DNA of 52,441 bases from a virus. The notes under the pieces were generated by a model, which saw only the letters and a list, made by a program, of their open reading frames with translations, searched no databases and was not told where the DNA came from. The first letter of the stretch is position 1. Every line of letters starts with the position of its first letter. The stretch lies in the IMG/VR virus record IMGVR_UViG_3300030333_005141, positions 1 through 52,441 of that record, one strand, 5' to 3'. Shown in pieces: positions 1-10,421 of this stretch. Made by a program: the position numbers and the translations under genes.

Positions 1-708
1 AAGAGTATTAGTGTAGTCTGTAAAGCCATCGAAGCAATCAAGCCTGATGGATATATTGATTTAGGGGACACGGGTGACTGGGAAAGTATAAGTCATCATA
101 AATATAAAAAAGTAGGTGGCCCACCTAGACTAGAATATTATTTACCTAACTTTATTCAAGAAATTGAAGAAGTTAATAAAGGAATGGATATAATAGATGC
201 TAGTTTAGATAAGGCAAAAGTAAAAGAACGTTACTTTATACAAGGTAATCACGAATTTTGGATGGATATGTTTGTAGATCAATATCCATATCTTCCAGAA
301 TACAATACTAAAGATGCTTTAAAGTTAGATAAAAGAGGTTATAAGTATTATCCTCAGGGAACATTTTTGACAATTGGAAATTTAGGGTATTACCACGGAG
401 ATGAATATGGTGGTATGCATCATGCTGCAAATCATTGCAATCAATTTAAATGCAATGTAATGTATGGTCATCATCACGATGTTCAGGTATATACATCTAG
501 AAGTAAAAGAATGGGTCCTGTAACCGCTTATAGTATTGGTTGCTTAAAGAATATGGACTATAAAAGTAATAAATTTACAAAAGGGAGACCATTGAATTGG
601 AGACAGGCTTTTTCTATTGTAACATACGTAGGAAATAGTTACTTTGTTGAAATAGTAGAAATAAACAATGGTAAAGCAATAGTGAACGGAGAGTTAATTG
701 AGGGATAA
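1..708 (+). CDS. Calcineurin-like metallophosphatase (3' part; gene starts at 52290)
   Basis: The reading frame is open from base 1. It joins in frame to the ATG at 52290 when the 101-base end overlap is collapsed, giving a protein of about 252 residues. Metallophosphatase signatures appear in order: DKH near residue 9 (in the 52290 part), then GDTGD, GNHE and GHHHD. Members of this fold bind two metal ions and cleave phosphoesters of nucleotides, nucleic acids or phosphoproteins; the substrate here is unknown. It lies among late genes, between a zinc-ribbon protein and a small membrane protein that starts in a TAATG overlap at 708. A role in nucleic-acid or nucleotide processing late in infection is inferred only. 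The ATG at 184 is internal and not the start, because the GDTGD motif lies upstream of it. Confidence 0.85.
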   Translation, partial: KSISVVCKAIEAIKPDGYIDLGDTGDWESISHHKYKKVGGPPRLEYYLPNFIQEIEEVNKGMDIIDASLDKAKVKERYFIQGNHEFWMDMFVDQYPYLPEYNTKDALKLDKRGYKYYPQGTFLTIGNLGYYHGDEYGGMHHAANHCNQFKCNVMYGHHHDVQVYTSRSKRMGPVTAYSIGCLKNMDYKSNKFTKGRPLNWRQAFSIVTYVGNSYFVEIVEINNGKAIVNGELIEG

Positions 709-974
709 TGGACATTTTAGTTATACTAGAGACTTTTGGAATACCTGTTGCGGTAGCAATGGCTTTTGGTTTTTTTATATGGAAACAAAATAAGTATATA
801 CAAGATGATTTAGCTAAAGATATTGCTGGACACTTTAAACGTTTAGAGGCTATAGTTATAAAACTTATAGATCAACAAAAAAAGATACAGCTAGATATTA
901 GGAAAATGGAAGGAAAATACCAAAGTTTAGTTGATATAATTACTAAACTGCTAAAGAAAGATAAAGATGCCTAA
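708..974 (+). CDS. Small membrane-anchored coiled-coil protein
   Basis: An 88-residue protein. One N-terminal hydrophobic segment (about residues 3-24, ending in FGFFIW) is followed by a charged, heptad-like helix rich in Lys and Ile. It starts in a TAATG overlap with the metallophosphatase and its stop overlaps the start of the next gene, so translation is probably coupled. The topology (one membrane helix plus a cytoplasmic coil) resembles phage lysis accessory proteins or membrane-bound virion assembly factors. No family is recognised with certainty. Confidence 0.75.
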   Translation: MDILVILETFGIPVAVAMAFGFFIWKQNKYIQDDLAKDIAGHFKRLEAIVIKLIDQQKKIQLDIRKMEGKYQSLVDIITKLLKKDKDA

Positions 975-3900
975 GCAATTAAAAGAATTAAGAAGATTTA
1001 ATATAGGTACTAAAAGTTCAGGCTCAGATACAGATATGCCTGAAGAAGCTGCTATATATAGTAAAAATATAGATGCTTTATCTGAAGAAGGTAAACTTAA
1101 AGGTGTTAAAGAGCATGTTAAGGTTTTAACATCTGAAGGCAAAATTATACAAAAAATTACATTACCTCCTGCTCCTTCTGGCTATACTGCATGGCCTGGT
1201 AATTGGACAATAGAGTTAAGTGATCCAAATGCTGATAAATTTAAAGATTCTGCAAACAATTATTTTGTAGGATATGATTTAAAAATTAAATTTAATCATA
1301 AAGGTTTAGGTAATACTGAGCTTGTTGTTAATTTACCAGTTCCTTCATATGATCCTCCAGCAGGATCTTCTGATGCTCGAATACTTAGACTTCATAATGA
1401 TAATATATACACAACAATAAAAAACACATTAGAAGGTTTATCTATACCTGGTATGAAAGTTCGGTTAATTAGAGCTTGTAATGGAATAGATTTTGCAAAT
1501 GGCCCTTATTATTATCCTGATTCTAACTATACTGATTTTGTAGTAACTGACGAAGAAACAGGTGAAGGTGAAGAGCAATATATAGTAAACAATCATACTT
1601 GTCCTTTTGATGGTCTTGTAAAGCAAGGAGGTGACGCTGTACCACATGAAGCAATGCCACCTTATAGAGCTTTTGAAATACAATTTGATAGAACATTTAC
1701 TGATAGTAATAATGTAGCATGGAATGTTGATAATATTGCTGTATCTGTTATTACACCAAAAAGTAATACAGAAACAGAAACATATGATATAAATACTGTC
1801 TATGCTAACCCAGAAAATGAAGTTTTACAATTAGGTGCTTCAGCTTCTTCTTATTATCCTATTTATGATGCAACTGAATATTTAAATGTAAATGCAAATG
1901 AAATGGAATTTTCTGTAAGAGAAGCTAAAAATAATCTTGTATTTTATTCAATAACAGAAAACGATACAACTCATCCAGGATACGATGTAGACACTGATAC
2001 AGGCGCTGGCACTACAAATAGAATTAAAGTTATTGAAGATTTTTATGGTTCTAAAAAATATATCGATTCATATGATGCCGATGGAGAAGCAAATTATTTT
2101 GATATACCTAGCGCTCCTGCTGATGTTTCTTTAACCAAAAAGAATGCTGATGTATATATTGGTTCTGGTAATACAGAAATGACTAAATCTAAGTTTTTTG
2201 GCAAAATATCTCATAAACAGTTTAATAATGCACTTGATGAATACAGATTAGAAGATGCGGAAGTTTATCCCTTAGATGATGGACAAACAGTATTTAACCT
2301 TGTAGATATAAAATATAATCGTCACGGAACGACAAGTGGAGCTGGATTTACAACAGATAAAATATATGGCATAAATGATGCTATGATGCATATTTTTGGA
2401 ATAAACAACATTGGAAACGGTAATGATGCTAGTCCAGATTCAGATACTAATTCTAATTTAGGTATACAATTTAAAGATACGAACACTTTAACATTTACAC
2501 CAGCATCATTAACTCCTAGTAGATTTGCTTATGAATCTTGTTATAATATATCAAATGGTGTTTGGACTATTGGTTCAAAAAATATTTTTCAATCATCAAA
2601 TTGGAGCCATGATGTAAACACTTCTTATTGGTGGTGTGCTGATAAATATAGAGAAGCAGTTCAAATGGTTAGAACCACATTTGATGGAACTGTGTTAACT
2701 AATAGAAACCATGATGTGCCTATTAATTTAAATTTTGATAAACCTCCACCATCTGGTATGAAAATTACAGATGTTATAGAAACTTATGATAGTGGTGCAG
2801 CTGCTGATGATCAGTATAGGGTTTGGGTGTTATTTACTAAAAAAGATGGAACAGCTTATACTTGGCACGAAGAATTTGTTTATTCATTTCTAGTTTCAGA
2901 GATTAATTGGTCTACTGGAAATGTACCAGCAAAAACACATACTCCTCCTACTTTAAAAATGAAAGCTGAAAGAGCATGGAGTGGAGGTTCTGGATCAAGT
3001 AGATCTGTTTATGTGGATGGAGTGACTCATAAAATAGATTTTGATCATTTTCCATACGTTTGTCATGAAGGTACTTGGAGTTGTAGACAAAATAAATTTT
3101 ATTATAGAAAATGTGATGATATGGGAGATACAACAGGCCAAGAATGGAAGTCTTTAAATGCTAGACATTGGAATAAAGAACACGAAAACGAAAGTTGGGA
3201 TTTAGGTGTAAACTGTGGTTTTGTTGAAGATTCTGGTTATGAAATCACTCCACATAGGACTGGATTAATTGATTTAGACCATGGACATAGAGTTGGTTTA
3301 ATTGCTCATTTAAAAGCAAAATTTGTTACTGATGCTGGTAAACTTCACACTCAAAGAGTAAGCCCAAATTCAAGTTGGCCTAATCGTAAATTTAATATTT
3401 ATCCTTCTTCTGGTGGAACAACTATTGATATAGATGAGCCTATGATGTTTTTCCTTGATTATGAACATAAAGGGACTCATCAAAGAAGAGTTGCTAGTGG
3501 TATAGATACGGCAGATCCAGGAAACTCTGGTAACCCTGCAGATTCAGATGATAAAACATATAGATATTGTGCTTATAAATATGATGGTGGTGATGATAAA
3601 TTAAATATGATGGCTTTAGCTTTTGCAAATTCTACCTCAGAAACAACTTACGGTGGATATACAGATATTAATAAAATTCCTCATAAAATGCGTGATATTG
3701 TATGTTTTAATAAACATTTATCAAATACAGGAAATCCAAATTTATGGATGTCTGTAAGAGGTAACGATAAAAATGCTACAACAATTCAAAAATATTTATA
3801 TGATTACCCAAATAGAGCAGGAACAGATCCTATTTTTACTAGAAAACTTGGCATTGGGACTCAAGGCGCTAATGATCATACTCCAATGATATTTGAAAAA

Positions 3901-5517
3901 TTAGGGACATCTACATTTGCTCATAATAGAGATTCAAATACAAATGAATCATTTTTTATTTCACCAAGACAAGGTGCATACCTTAATGCAACAGGAGAAT
4001 GGAATAGTTCTACAGGATGGATTCCCCCAGCTGAGACTAATTTAAGTACTGGTGAAATATCAGATTTATATTTAGATACATATATTAAACATCATGAGCA
4101 CAGTGAATTAGAATTTGGTATAGTTTTAAATGAAGGAGATTTAACAGGGGTAGATGGTGATAGTAATCCAATACCTGGTAATTTTAATGCTGGAACTACT
4201 TATTTTTATAAAATGTCAGTATTATATGATGGCTATCAAGAAAGTCCAATAACTGGCTTTTATTTTGCATTTACTCCTTCTGAAAACTGCAATAGTGTTG
4301 TTATGACAGTTAAATTAGAAGAACCTGCAGTTAGGGCAACACATATAGTAATATATAGAAAAAATACCATTGAAGACTTTTATAGAATGGTTACTGAAAT
4401 AGATTTAGGAGAAGGTTGGGGATTAGTTGGAGATTCATATTTTATAGTAAAAATTGATAATGGTATTTTAGGAGCAACATATGAAGCTATAACTGGTATG
4501 CCTGAATCTTTAAGAGATACCAATGTAAATTATACAATAAGTTGTTCAGCTGGTGGTTATTTATTTGTTGGTAATTGTTTTCATCCAGAAATAAAAAATG
4601 GACAAAACTTTATATTTAGAAGCCAACCAGACAACTTTTCAATTTTTAATTGGTCAAGAGACTTTTTAATATTACCTAATCCTCCAACAGCTCTTACATA
4701 TTGGGCAGGTAGATTATATGCTTTTGATAAAGCAAATATGTATAAAATAGATCCAAATAGTATGGTTATAGAAGACGAACATGCTGGTGTTGGTTGTTTT
4801 GGAGAACAATCATATATAGTTACTGATTTTGGGTTATATTTTTGTGATACAAACAATATGTATATGCATAATGGAGCAAAAGTTACACCTATTGGTACTG
4901 ATATACTAAAAAACTCTAAATATGATGAAACGGGCACAATAAGGAGCAATTGGCATAACATTAATCATGCCTATGATCCATATGTTGCTTATGATGCATT
5001 TAATCAAACAGTAATGTTTATGTGGGAAGATGAAAGCGGAGATAAAGGTTCTTGGAATTATAATATACCTAGAAATAGATGGGATTTAGTAGATATACCT
5101 AAACCAAAAGCATTCTTACAAGGAAAATTAGGTGAAAGATATGTTTCAGATGGAAAATATTTATATAACTTAAATAATAGTGAAACAAAACTAAATTGGA
5201 CACACCATACTCCAAATTTAGATTTTGGTTTCCAGACTGTTGATAAAAAAATTAAAAAAATTAAAATCATTTTTAACAATGCTGCAGACTTATCTTCTGG
5301 AGAGTTTACTATGAATGTATATTCAGATGATGTGTTATTATATACTGTAAATCATCCATTACACACATCTTCAGAAAAGAAATTTAAAGATGAAGAGCAT
5401 GAAAGGGAATATAGATTACCTAAGAATAAAACTAAAAAATTAAGAATAGAAATAGTAGATTCTAATATAGAAATTGATTCTTTTGCTATCACATATACTA
5501 TGAAAAAGGTTGATTAA
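967..5517 (+). CDS. Large tail protein, tail-nozzle/hub-like
   Basis: A 1516-residue protein. The N-terminus (about residues 1-50) has a pattern I associate with podovirus tail nozzle proteins (P22 gp10/T7 gp12 group): a short basic start, an acidic TDMPEEA stretch, then NIDALSEEGKLKG. The C-terminal 450 residues contain repeated beta-strand/Gly-Asp motifs such as LTYWAGRLYAFD, which fit a beta-propeller-like nozzle. The middle 900 residues are Asp/Asn/Tyr-rich and look like an inserted fibre or decoration region, so this is much longer than a usual nozzle of 500-800 residues. It overlaps the upstream gene by 8 bases, and its stop joins the fibre gene in TAATG. The tail assignment is supported by composition and position; the precise nozzle role is inference. 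Confidence 0.65.
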   Translation: MPKQLKELRRFNIGTKSSGSDTDMPEEAAIYSKNIDALSEEGKLKGVKEHVKVLTSEGKIIQKITLPPAPSGYTAWPGNWTIELSDPNADKFKDSANNYFVGYDLKIKFNHKGLGNTELVVNLPVPSYDPPAGSSDARILRLHNDNIYTTIKNTLEGLSIPGMKVRLIRACNGIDFANGPYYYPDSNYTDFVVTDEETGEGEEQYIVNNHTCPFDGLVKQGGDAVPHEAMPPYRAFEIQFDRTFTDSNNVAWNVDNIAVSVITPKSNTETETYDINTVYANPENEVLQLGASASSYYPIYDATEYLNVNANEMEFSVREAKNNLVFYSITENDTTHPGYDVDTDTGAGTTNRIKVIEDFYGSKKYIDSYDADGEANYFDIPSAPADVSLTKKNADVYIGSGNTEMTKSKFFGKISHKQFNNALDEYRLEDAEVYPLDDGQTVFNLVDIKYNRHGTTSGAGFTTDKIYGINDAMMHIFGINNIGNGNDASPDSDTNSNLGIQFKDTNTLTFTPASLTPSRFAYESCYNISNGVWTIGSKNIFQSSNWSHDVNTSYWWCADKYREAVQMVRTTFDGTVLTNRNHDVPINLNFDKPPPSGMKITDVIETYDSGAAADDQYRVWVLFTKKDGTAYTWHEEFVYSFLVSEINWSTGNVPAKTHTPPTLKMKAERAWSGGSGSSRSVYVDGVTHKIDFDHFPYVCHEGTWSCRQNKFYYRKCDDMGDTTGQEWKSLNARHWNKEHENESWDLGVNCGFVEDSGYEITPHRTGLIDLDHGHRVGLIAHLKAKFVTDAGKLHTQRVSPNSSWPNRKFNIYPSSGGTTIDIDEPMMFFLDYEHKGTHQRRVASGIDTADPGNSGNPADSDDKTYRYCAYKYDGGDDKLNMMALAFANSTSETTYGGYTDINKIPHKMRDIVCFNKHLSNTGNPNLWMSVRGNDKNATTIQKYLYDYPNRAGTDPIFTRKLGIGTQGANDHTPMIFEKLGTSTFAHNRDSNTNESFFISPRQGAYLNATGEWNSSTGWIPPAETNLSTGEISDLYLDTYIKHHEHSELEFGIVLNEGDLTGVDGDSNPIPGNFNAGTTYFYKMSVLYDGYQESPITGFYFAFTPSENCNSVVMTVKLEEPAVRATHIVIYRKNTIEDFYRMVTEIDLGEGWGLVGDSYFIVKIDNGILGATYEAITGMPESLRDTNVNYTISCSAGGYLFVGNCFHPEIKNGQNFIFRSQPDNFSIFNWSRDFLILPNPPTALTYWAGRLYAFDKANMYKIDPNSMVIEDEHAGVGCFGEQSYIVTDFGLYFCDTNNMYMHNGAKVTPIGTDILKNSKYDETGTIRSNWHNINHAYDPYVAYDAFNQTVMFMWEDESGDKGSWNYNIPRNRWDLVDIPKPKAFLQGKLGERYVSDGKYLYNLNNSETKLNWTHHTPNLDFGFQTVDKKIKKIKIIFNNAADLSSGEFTMNVYSDDVLLYTVNHPLHTSSEKKFKDEEHEREYRLPKNKTKKLRIEIVDSNIEIDSFAITYTMKKVD

Positions 5518-8500
5518 TGGCTGTAAGAGATAGTATAGGTAAAATAAGAAGAAGTGCTCCTAAAGTCGGAGATCCTACCCTCCAAAGAGCTATAGATACA
5601 ATATATAAAGATATTAATAAAGTAGCAGATGGTACGAATGCACCTTCTTTAAAATCAGCTACTGTAGGAAGTATAGGAGCAGATGGCGATATAAGATTAT
5701 ATAAAGGTCATGGAGCAGATGGTAGTATCGGTTATTTTCTTCAAGGAAAATTTAATGATGGTTGGGCAACAACTCGTTTAACATTAGAAGCTAAAAATCC
5801 AGAGGCTACAGAAGTTTTAGGAAGTTCTGGAGGTGGAGTCGGAGGTGGACCAGAGCCTTATATTACTAGATATGGAGTTACTTATCAAAATCTAGCATTT
5901 AATAATGATATAGCAGGAATAACTGGAGATATTGCTGGAGATGGATTAGTTGCTAGAGGTAATCATAAACATACTCATTGGACATTACCAGACCCTACTG
6001 AAGATGGTACCAATACAGAACATTTAAATACAATACATTTTCCTTTACAAGCATCTGCTAATTCTGATGGCGAGCAAGCTCTTAATGTAAGTGATCAAGC
6101 AGGCACTACTGGTCTTCAAAATGTTGCTGCAAGAGCAGATCATAGGCATAAATTAGACATGGCTCCTGATTATGTATGGACAGGAAACAATACATTTGGT
6201 GATCAATATGGTATTTCAGGTAAAACAGTTACAATAAATGGGCCAATACCTAATAATGCTGGAGATTCTTTAGCATTAAAAGTAACTGGAGATATGCTAT
6301 TAGATGGTAATTTAAATGTAGTATATTCACAAACTCAATCTTCTGCTGTTGATTTAGCAGACGATGTAGCATTAAATACTAATAATATTGGTGGTGGCGG
6401 ACAAAATACTTCTTATACTAAGAAAACAATTATCCATGGTCCTACAAAATATACTGCTGGATTATCTGTAAAGAGAAGCGCAGTTTCAGACTTATATAAT
6501 TATCATTATGATAATGCAGATCATGGTCAAAACACACCTAATGTTATATTCCAAGACAATAGTGCTTCTGGTCAATTAAGACTAGCTTATGATAGTACAT
6601 ACTATTTTGATTTTAAAATAGACAATCAAGGCACATTATTATTAGAACCTCAAGGAAATATTGAATTAAAACCTAATAATGATCAACCTGATGGAGATGG
6701 GGCAGTTTTACCTAAAGGTAATTTACAAGTAGATTTAGGTACAGATACAAGAAAATGGAGAAGTGTTTATGCTGGAGAGTTAATATTTGATAATTTAGTA
6801 GCACAAAATGTTGTATCTACTATTGGTGGAAAAATAATGGTTGCTCCAACTTCACAACTTGTTCAAGATTTACCCCAAGGAGCAACTACTTATATCCATA
6901 TAGAACATAATGATTCTAATTTTAAAAATGCTTGGATATTTTTATCAAAAGGAAGTGGTGGTACGGTTCAAATTGAAGCTATAAGGACTCAAAATGTAGA
7001 CCCAACAGAAGTAGTTGCAGGCAAAGAGTATAAATATCCTATTCAAACAAGAAACGGTGATGGAAGTGGAGCTAATGCTTGGGCTAAAGGTGATGCTGTT
7101 TCTGTTCTGCATTGTATCAGTAGTGGTGGAAGCAAAGGATTTATTGAATTAACTGCTAGTGGTTCTGTTTTTAATAATAATGGTCCAAGAATTACATTGT
7201 TTTCTGCAACAACTACTGGTGAAACGGCTTGGAATGCTGCAAAACCTATGTTTTCTGTTGGTCAAATTCAAGGTTATGCTGGATTTCCTGATTCAGATGA
7301 CTTTGGTTTAGCAATAGGTAATAATTTACTTTTAAACCCTGTAACAGAAGATTTTAGAGGTTTAACAGTTGATAGAGCAAAAGGGTTAAGAATGTACAAT
7401 AGCCCTATTCAAATTTATGATTCTGGAACTAAAAAGGTTGAAATAAATAGAGATGGAACACTAAGGTTAGGCTCTAGTCTTCAACCAGCTGATGTAAATA
7501 CTAAAGCAGATTGGGATACAGAAAACTCAAATGTGGGACTTGTATGGGATGGAAATGTTTTAACAATAAACGGCATAATACAGTCTTGGGGAGATATATT
7601 ACAAAGTGAATTAGATGATTTAGATGCTGCAGATCAAGATTTACAAGGGCAAATTAATGCCATACCAGAATTAGATGGTTTATCAAACTATGCAGCAGCA
7701 GAAACTTTATCTCAACATTTTCCTGGAAATATATTTTTAGATTGGGATTTTGAATTTAATCCACAACCTCCATCAACATATACTGATATGCAATTATGGA
7801 ATTGGCCTGCAAACAATGCAAACTTTCAAAAAGCAAAATCGCCTGAAATAGAACCATATAATGGTACTCAAGTTATGAGGGGAACTTCTCAATATGTAGA
7901 TGTAGGAACAAACGCAAACTCAACATGTTATATGACAGATTTAAATGGAAACAGACTGTTATTACCTATAGTAAGAGGTTTAAAGTTTAGTGGCAGAATG
8001 TTTTATTATATACCTTCTTCAAATTGGATAAGCAACCCTCCAAATAATACTTGTGGAATAGGATTAAAAATATATAATTCATCTAAAACTCAATGGATGT
8101 ATGTTGGTCCTGATCTTTTTGTTGGCTCAGCAGCTTCAACTAATCAATGGACAGAAGCAACAGGAACTTGGACTGTTCCTGAATTTGTTACATTTACAGC
8201 AGGAACTCCACCATATTTGTCTGGTGCACCATCTTATGCAGAGCCATATCTTATAGTAGATGAAAATAATTCTAATGAAAATAGTGGCACGTCTGATATG
8301 TATGTTTATTTTGATGATTGCTCATTAATGATAGATTCAAGTCTTGCTATGCCTGCTAATCCTACTGGAGATGCAGCATTCTTTGCAGGTAGTGATGCTT
8401 TTGGTATTCATGACGGTACTAGATGGAGAACATTCTTTGGTTTAAATGCTAATGGTTCAGTAATGAAACTGACAAATTCTGAAGGAACTGATTTAGTTAC

Positions 8501-9683
8501 TTGGGATAACGATGTATTTAGCATTGGAACTGGTATTAAGTTATTTGCAGATGGAGACTTAAAAATAGAAGGTGACTTAAAAATAGGGCTCCAAGGTTCA
8601 ATAATGAGTCATCCAGATGGCTATGCACAAGAAGGTATATTCCTTGGTCATAATCTACATAGTGAAGTTGCTAAACCAAAATTTAGTCTTGTTAAAGGTA
8701 CTAAGCATTTTAAATATGATTCACATTTAGATGTATTAGAACTAGCAAATGCAGATATAAATATGGTTAATGGAAAGATGACTGTTGACAATCCTGATGT
8801 AAACGTAATTATAGGTCAAGGAGTAGGCAATCAAGGTTCTAATGATCATGATAATATAATTATAGGAACTTGGGAATCTCAACTACAATCATCTCCAACA
8901 GGTCAAGGCATATTAGTTCAACATAATACATTAAGAAATGCAAATGCAGGCAATGGAGCAGGAACAAATAAATATGATTATTCTAAATTAGACCAAAATG
9001 GATTTAATAGAGCAGGTTTTGAATATCCAATCTTTATAGGAGCACTTCAAGAATGTCCTGGATGGGCAGGAAGAGGCACTAGTGGAACGACTTGGTACGG
9101 TCCTAAAGCAAATAAAATATTTGACAATTATAATGGACAAAAAATATATTATCCAGGTTCAACAGATTTATATAATAAAGTTCCTCCAGGAAGAGCGCTA
9201 TTTTTACAAGTAACTCCAGCTTTTATTATAAATAATACCACTTCTAGTGGCGGTCCATGGCCAATTAAACTCTCAGATAAAGACTCAAAATGTTGTGCTG
9301 AATTTCAAGTATTTTACAGGTGCACAGACGATTACCAATCCTCAACATTACAATATGATAATGGTTTTCCAAGTAATCATACAGTAAGCAATAAAATAGA
9401 AAGATTAGGAACGTTATTTGCTAGCGGATCACAATATGGTCCATGGAATTGTTATATTACAGAAAATACAGATGTAGATGATTTAAGAATAGCTTCAATT
9501 TTTATAAGTAAAGGTAATACAACAACAGAAGGTCAGGTTCAATGGAACAATATTATGATTTGGGAAGTTTCTATGGATAATGTTCCTGCAGAATCAATAT
9601 TTCATAATAATGCAATAATAGAACATATTGATGATTATCCTTGGGGTACTGGTATGTCATTAAGTGGAGGAAATCCATTCTAA
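5517..9683 (+). CDS. Tail fibre / receptor-binding protein
   Basis: A 1388-residue protein rich in Gly, Asn, Asp and Thr. It has a short basic N-terminal adaptor (residues 1-45), many short beta-repeat blocks typical of trimeric fibres (LDGNLNVV, SIGTGIKLFADGDLKIEGD), and a central coiled coil around DLDAADQDLQGQ. After that come jelly-roll-like domains (around residues 740-950), rich in Trp and Tyr, that could bind carbohydrate. It starts in a TAATG overlap after the nozzle-like protein and ends in a TAATG overlap with the next gene. Such fibres usually set host range. No depolymerase active site was recognised. Confidence 0.75.
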   Translation: MAVRDSIGKIRRSAPKVGDPTLQRAIDTIYKDINKVADGTNAPSLKSATVGSIGADGDIRLYKGHGADGSIGYFLQGKFNDGWATTRLTLEAKNPEATEVLGSSGGGVGGGPEPYITRYGVTYQNLAFNNDIAGITGDIAGDGLVARGNHKHTHWTLPDPTEDGTNTEHLNTIHFPLQASANSDGEQALNVSDQAGTTGLQNVAARADHRHKLDMAPDYVWTGNNTFGDQYGISGKTVTINGPIPNNAGDSLALKVTGDMLLDGNLNVVYSQTQSSAVDLADDVALNTNNIGGGGQNTSYTKKTIIHGPTKYTAGLSVKRSAVSDLYNYHYDNADHGQNTPNVIFQDNSASGQLRLAYDSTYYFDFKIDNQGTLLLEPQGNIELKPNNDQPDGDGAVLPKGNLQVDLGTDTRKWRSVYAGELIFDNLVAQNVVSTIGGKIMVAPTSQLVQDLPQGATTYIHIEHNDSNFKNAWIFLSKGSGGTVQIEAIRTQNVDPTEVVAGKEYKYPIQTRNGDGSGANAWAKGDAVSVLHCISSGGSKGFIELTASGSVFNNNGPRITLFSATTTGETAWNAAKPMFSVGQIQGYAGFPDSDDFGLAIGNNLLLNPVTEDFRGLTVDRAKGLRMYNSPIQIYDSGTKKVEINRDGTLRLGSSLQPADVNTKADWDTENSNVGLVWDGNVLTINGIIQSWGDILQSELDDLDAADQDLQGQINAIPELDGLSNYAAAETLSQHFPGNIFLDWDFEFNPQPPSTYTDMQLWNWPANNANFQKAKSPEIEPYNGTQVMRGTSQYVDVGTNANSTCYMTDLNGNRLLLPIVRGLKFSGRMFYYIPSSNWISNPPNNTCGIGLKIYNSSKTQWMYVGPDLFVGSAASTNQWTEATGTWTVPEFVTFTAGTPPYLSGAPSYAEPYLIVDENNSNENSGTSDMYVYFDDCSLMIDSSLAMPANPTGDAAFFAGSDAFGIHDGTRWRTFFGLNANGSVMKLTNSEGTDLVTWDNDVFSIGTGIKLFADGDLKIEGDLKIGLQGSIMSHPDGYAQEGIFLGHNLHSEVAKPKFSLVKGTKHFKYDSHLDVLELANADINMVNGKMTVDNPDVNVIIGQGVGNQGSNDHDNIIIGTWESQLQSSPTGQGILVQHNTLRNANAGNGAGTNKYDYSKLDQNGFNRAGFEYPIFIGALQECPGWAGRGTSGTTWYGPKANKIFDNYNGQKIYYPGSTDLYNKVPPGRALFLQVTPAFIINNTTSSGGPWPIKLSDKDSKCCAEFQVFYRCTDDYQSSTLQYDNGFPSNHTVSNKIERLGTLFASGSQYGPWNCYITENTDVDDLRIASIFISKGNTTTEGQVQWNNIMIWEVSMDNVPAESIFHNNAIIEHIDDYPWGTGMSLSGGNPF

Positions 9684-10159
9684 TGGCTAGCTTAACAGAT
9701 ACAATATATGATATAGCCGATCAGTATACAGATGATTCTAAAACAAATGTAACTAATGCTAAAATTCAAAGTGCTGCAAGTGGCTTTATGACTACATTAA
9801 ATAATGCTCGTTCTGCAGGAGATTTATCTGGTACTTATAGTTATAGTTCTGATATATCTACAACACCTACAGGATTTAGTGATAGTGATATAGGTATTGA
9901 TGCAATAAAAGAATCAAGCCTTAGAACTAAGGTCAGATCTGCAAATACAGTTTTTAACTTTAAAAATACAGTAAATAGTAAGTATATTATAGTATATGAC
10001 AAACAATGTTATTTGTTTGCTTCAGAAAGTAACTTTGATGATGTTATGTCATCCTTTAGATTAAAATTAGCTGATGAAATATATTCAGGAGTTAATTTAA
10101 CAGCTACTTATAATAGTAGTTTAAGTAATATAATGAGTAACCATAATAACCATATATAG
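9683..10159 (+). CDS. Hypothetical virion-associated protein
   Basis: A 158-residue protein. The start at 9683 (TAATG overlap with the fibre stop) is preferred over the upstream in-frame ATG at 9641, which would run 14 codons inside the fibre gene. It is a polar Ser/Asn/Thr-rich protein with no membrane segment. Its place directly behind the fibre gene suggests a fibre accessory or chaperone, but no family is recognised. Confidence 0.6.
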   Translation: MASLTDTIYDIADQYTDDSKTNVTNAKIQSAASGFMTTLNNARSAGDLSGTYSYSSDISTTPTGFSDSDIGIDAIKESSLRTKVRSANTVFNFKNTVNSKYIIVYDKQCYLFASESNFDDVMSSFRLKLADEIYSGVNLTATYNSSLSNIMSNHNNHI

Positions 10160-10167
10160 GAGTAAAA

Positions 10168-10338
10168 ATGGCGGATAATAAAGAAACTGTTAAAGAACAA
10201 ATAAAAGCTCTTGAAGAGCAAAAAAAGAACACTGAAACTATGTATTTTAAACTACAAGGCGCTATAGAAGCCTTAACTGCAGTTCTTCCAGAAATTGACA
10301 AAAAAGAAGAATCTGTTAAAAATATTAAAAAGAAATAG
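10168..10338 (+). CDS. Small coiled-coil protein
   Basis: A 56-residue protein (starting MADNKETVKEQIKALEEQKK) preceded by AGGAGTAAAA. It is almost entirely helical and highly charged, with heptad spacing of Leu, Ile and Val, and has a Lys-rich C-terminus. A hairpin terminator follows 31 bases after the stop. It is probably a small structural or assembly factor of the fibre module; the function is unknown. Confidence 0.65.
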   Translation: MADNKETVKEQIKALEEQKKNTETMYFKLQGAIEALTAVLPEIDKKEESVKNIKKK

Positions 10339-10368
10339 GAATATTAACGGGGAATTACTTATATTATA

Positions 10369-10390
10369 ATGAGTTATTGTAACTCGTTTT
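10369..10390 (+). terminator. Rho-independent terminator
   Basis: An 8-bp stem (ATGAGTTA pairing with TAACTCGT, one G-U pair) with a 3-base loop is followed by TTTT. It closes the fibre unit and is followed at once by a TATAAT box. Confidence 0.65.
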
Positions 10391-10392
10391 AG

Positions 10393-10398
10393 TATAAT
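10393..10398 (+). promoter_or_regulatory. Candidate -10 box of the ejection-protein operon
   Basis: A perfect TATAAT lies 23 bases before the ATG at 10422, directly after a terminator hairpin. The -35 region (TGAGTT near 10370) is weak and lies inside the terminator stem, so this call rests mostly on the -10 box and the position. Confidence 0.4.
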
Positions 10399-10421
10399 AC
10401 CATATACAGGGGGGTAATTAT

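Noticed and set aside
1-101. Direct terminal repeat of the mature DNA
   Set aside because: The repeat is exactly at contig ends, about one k-mer long, and inside a gene; circular assembly overlap is the simpler explanation.
4581-4961. 126-codon minus-strand ORF opposite the tail protein
   Set aside because: Antisense shadow with no ribosome site or motif.
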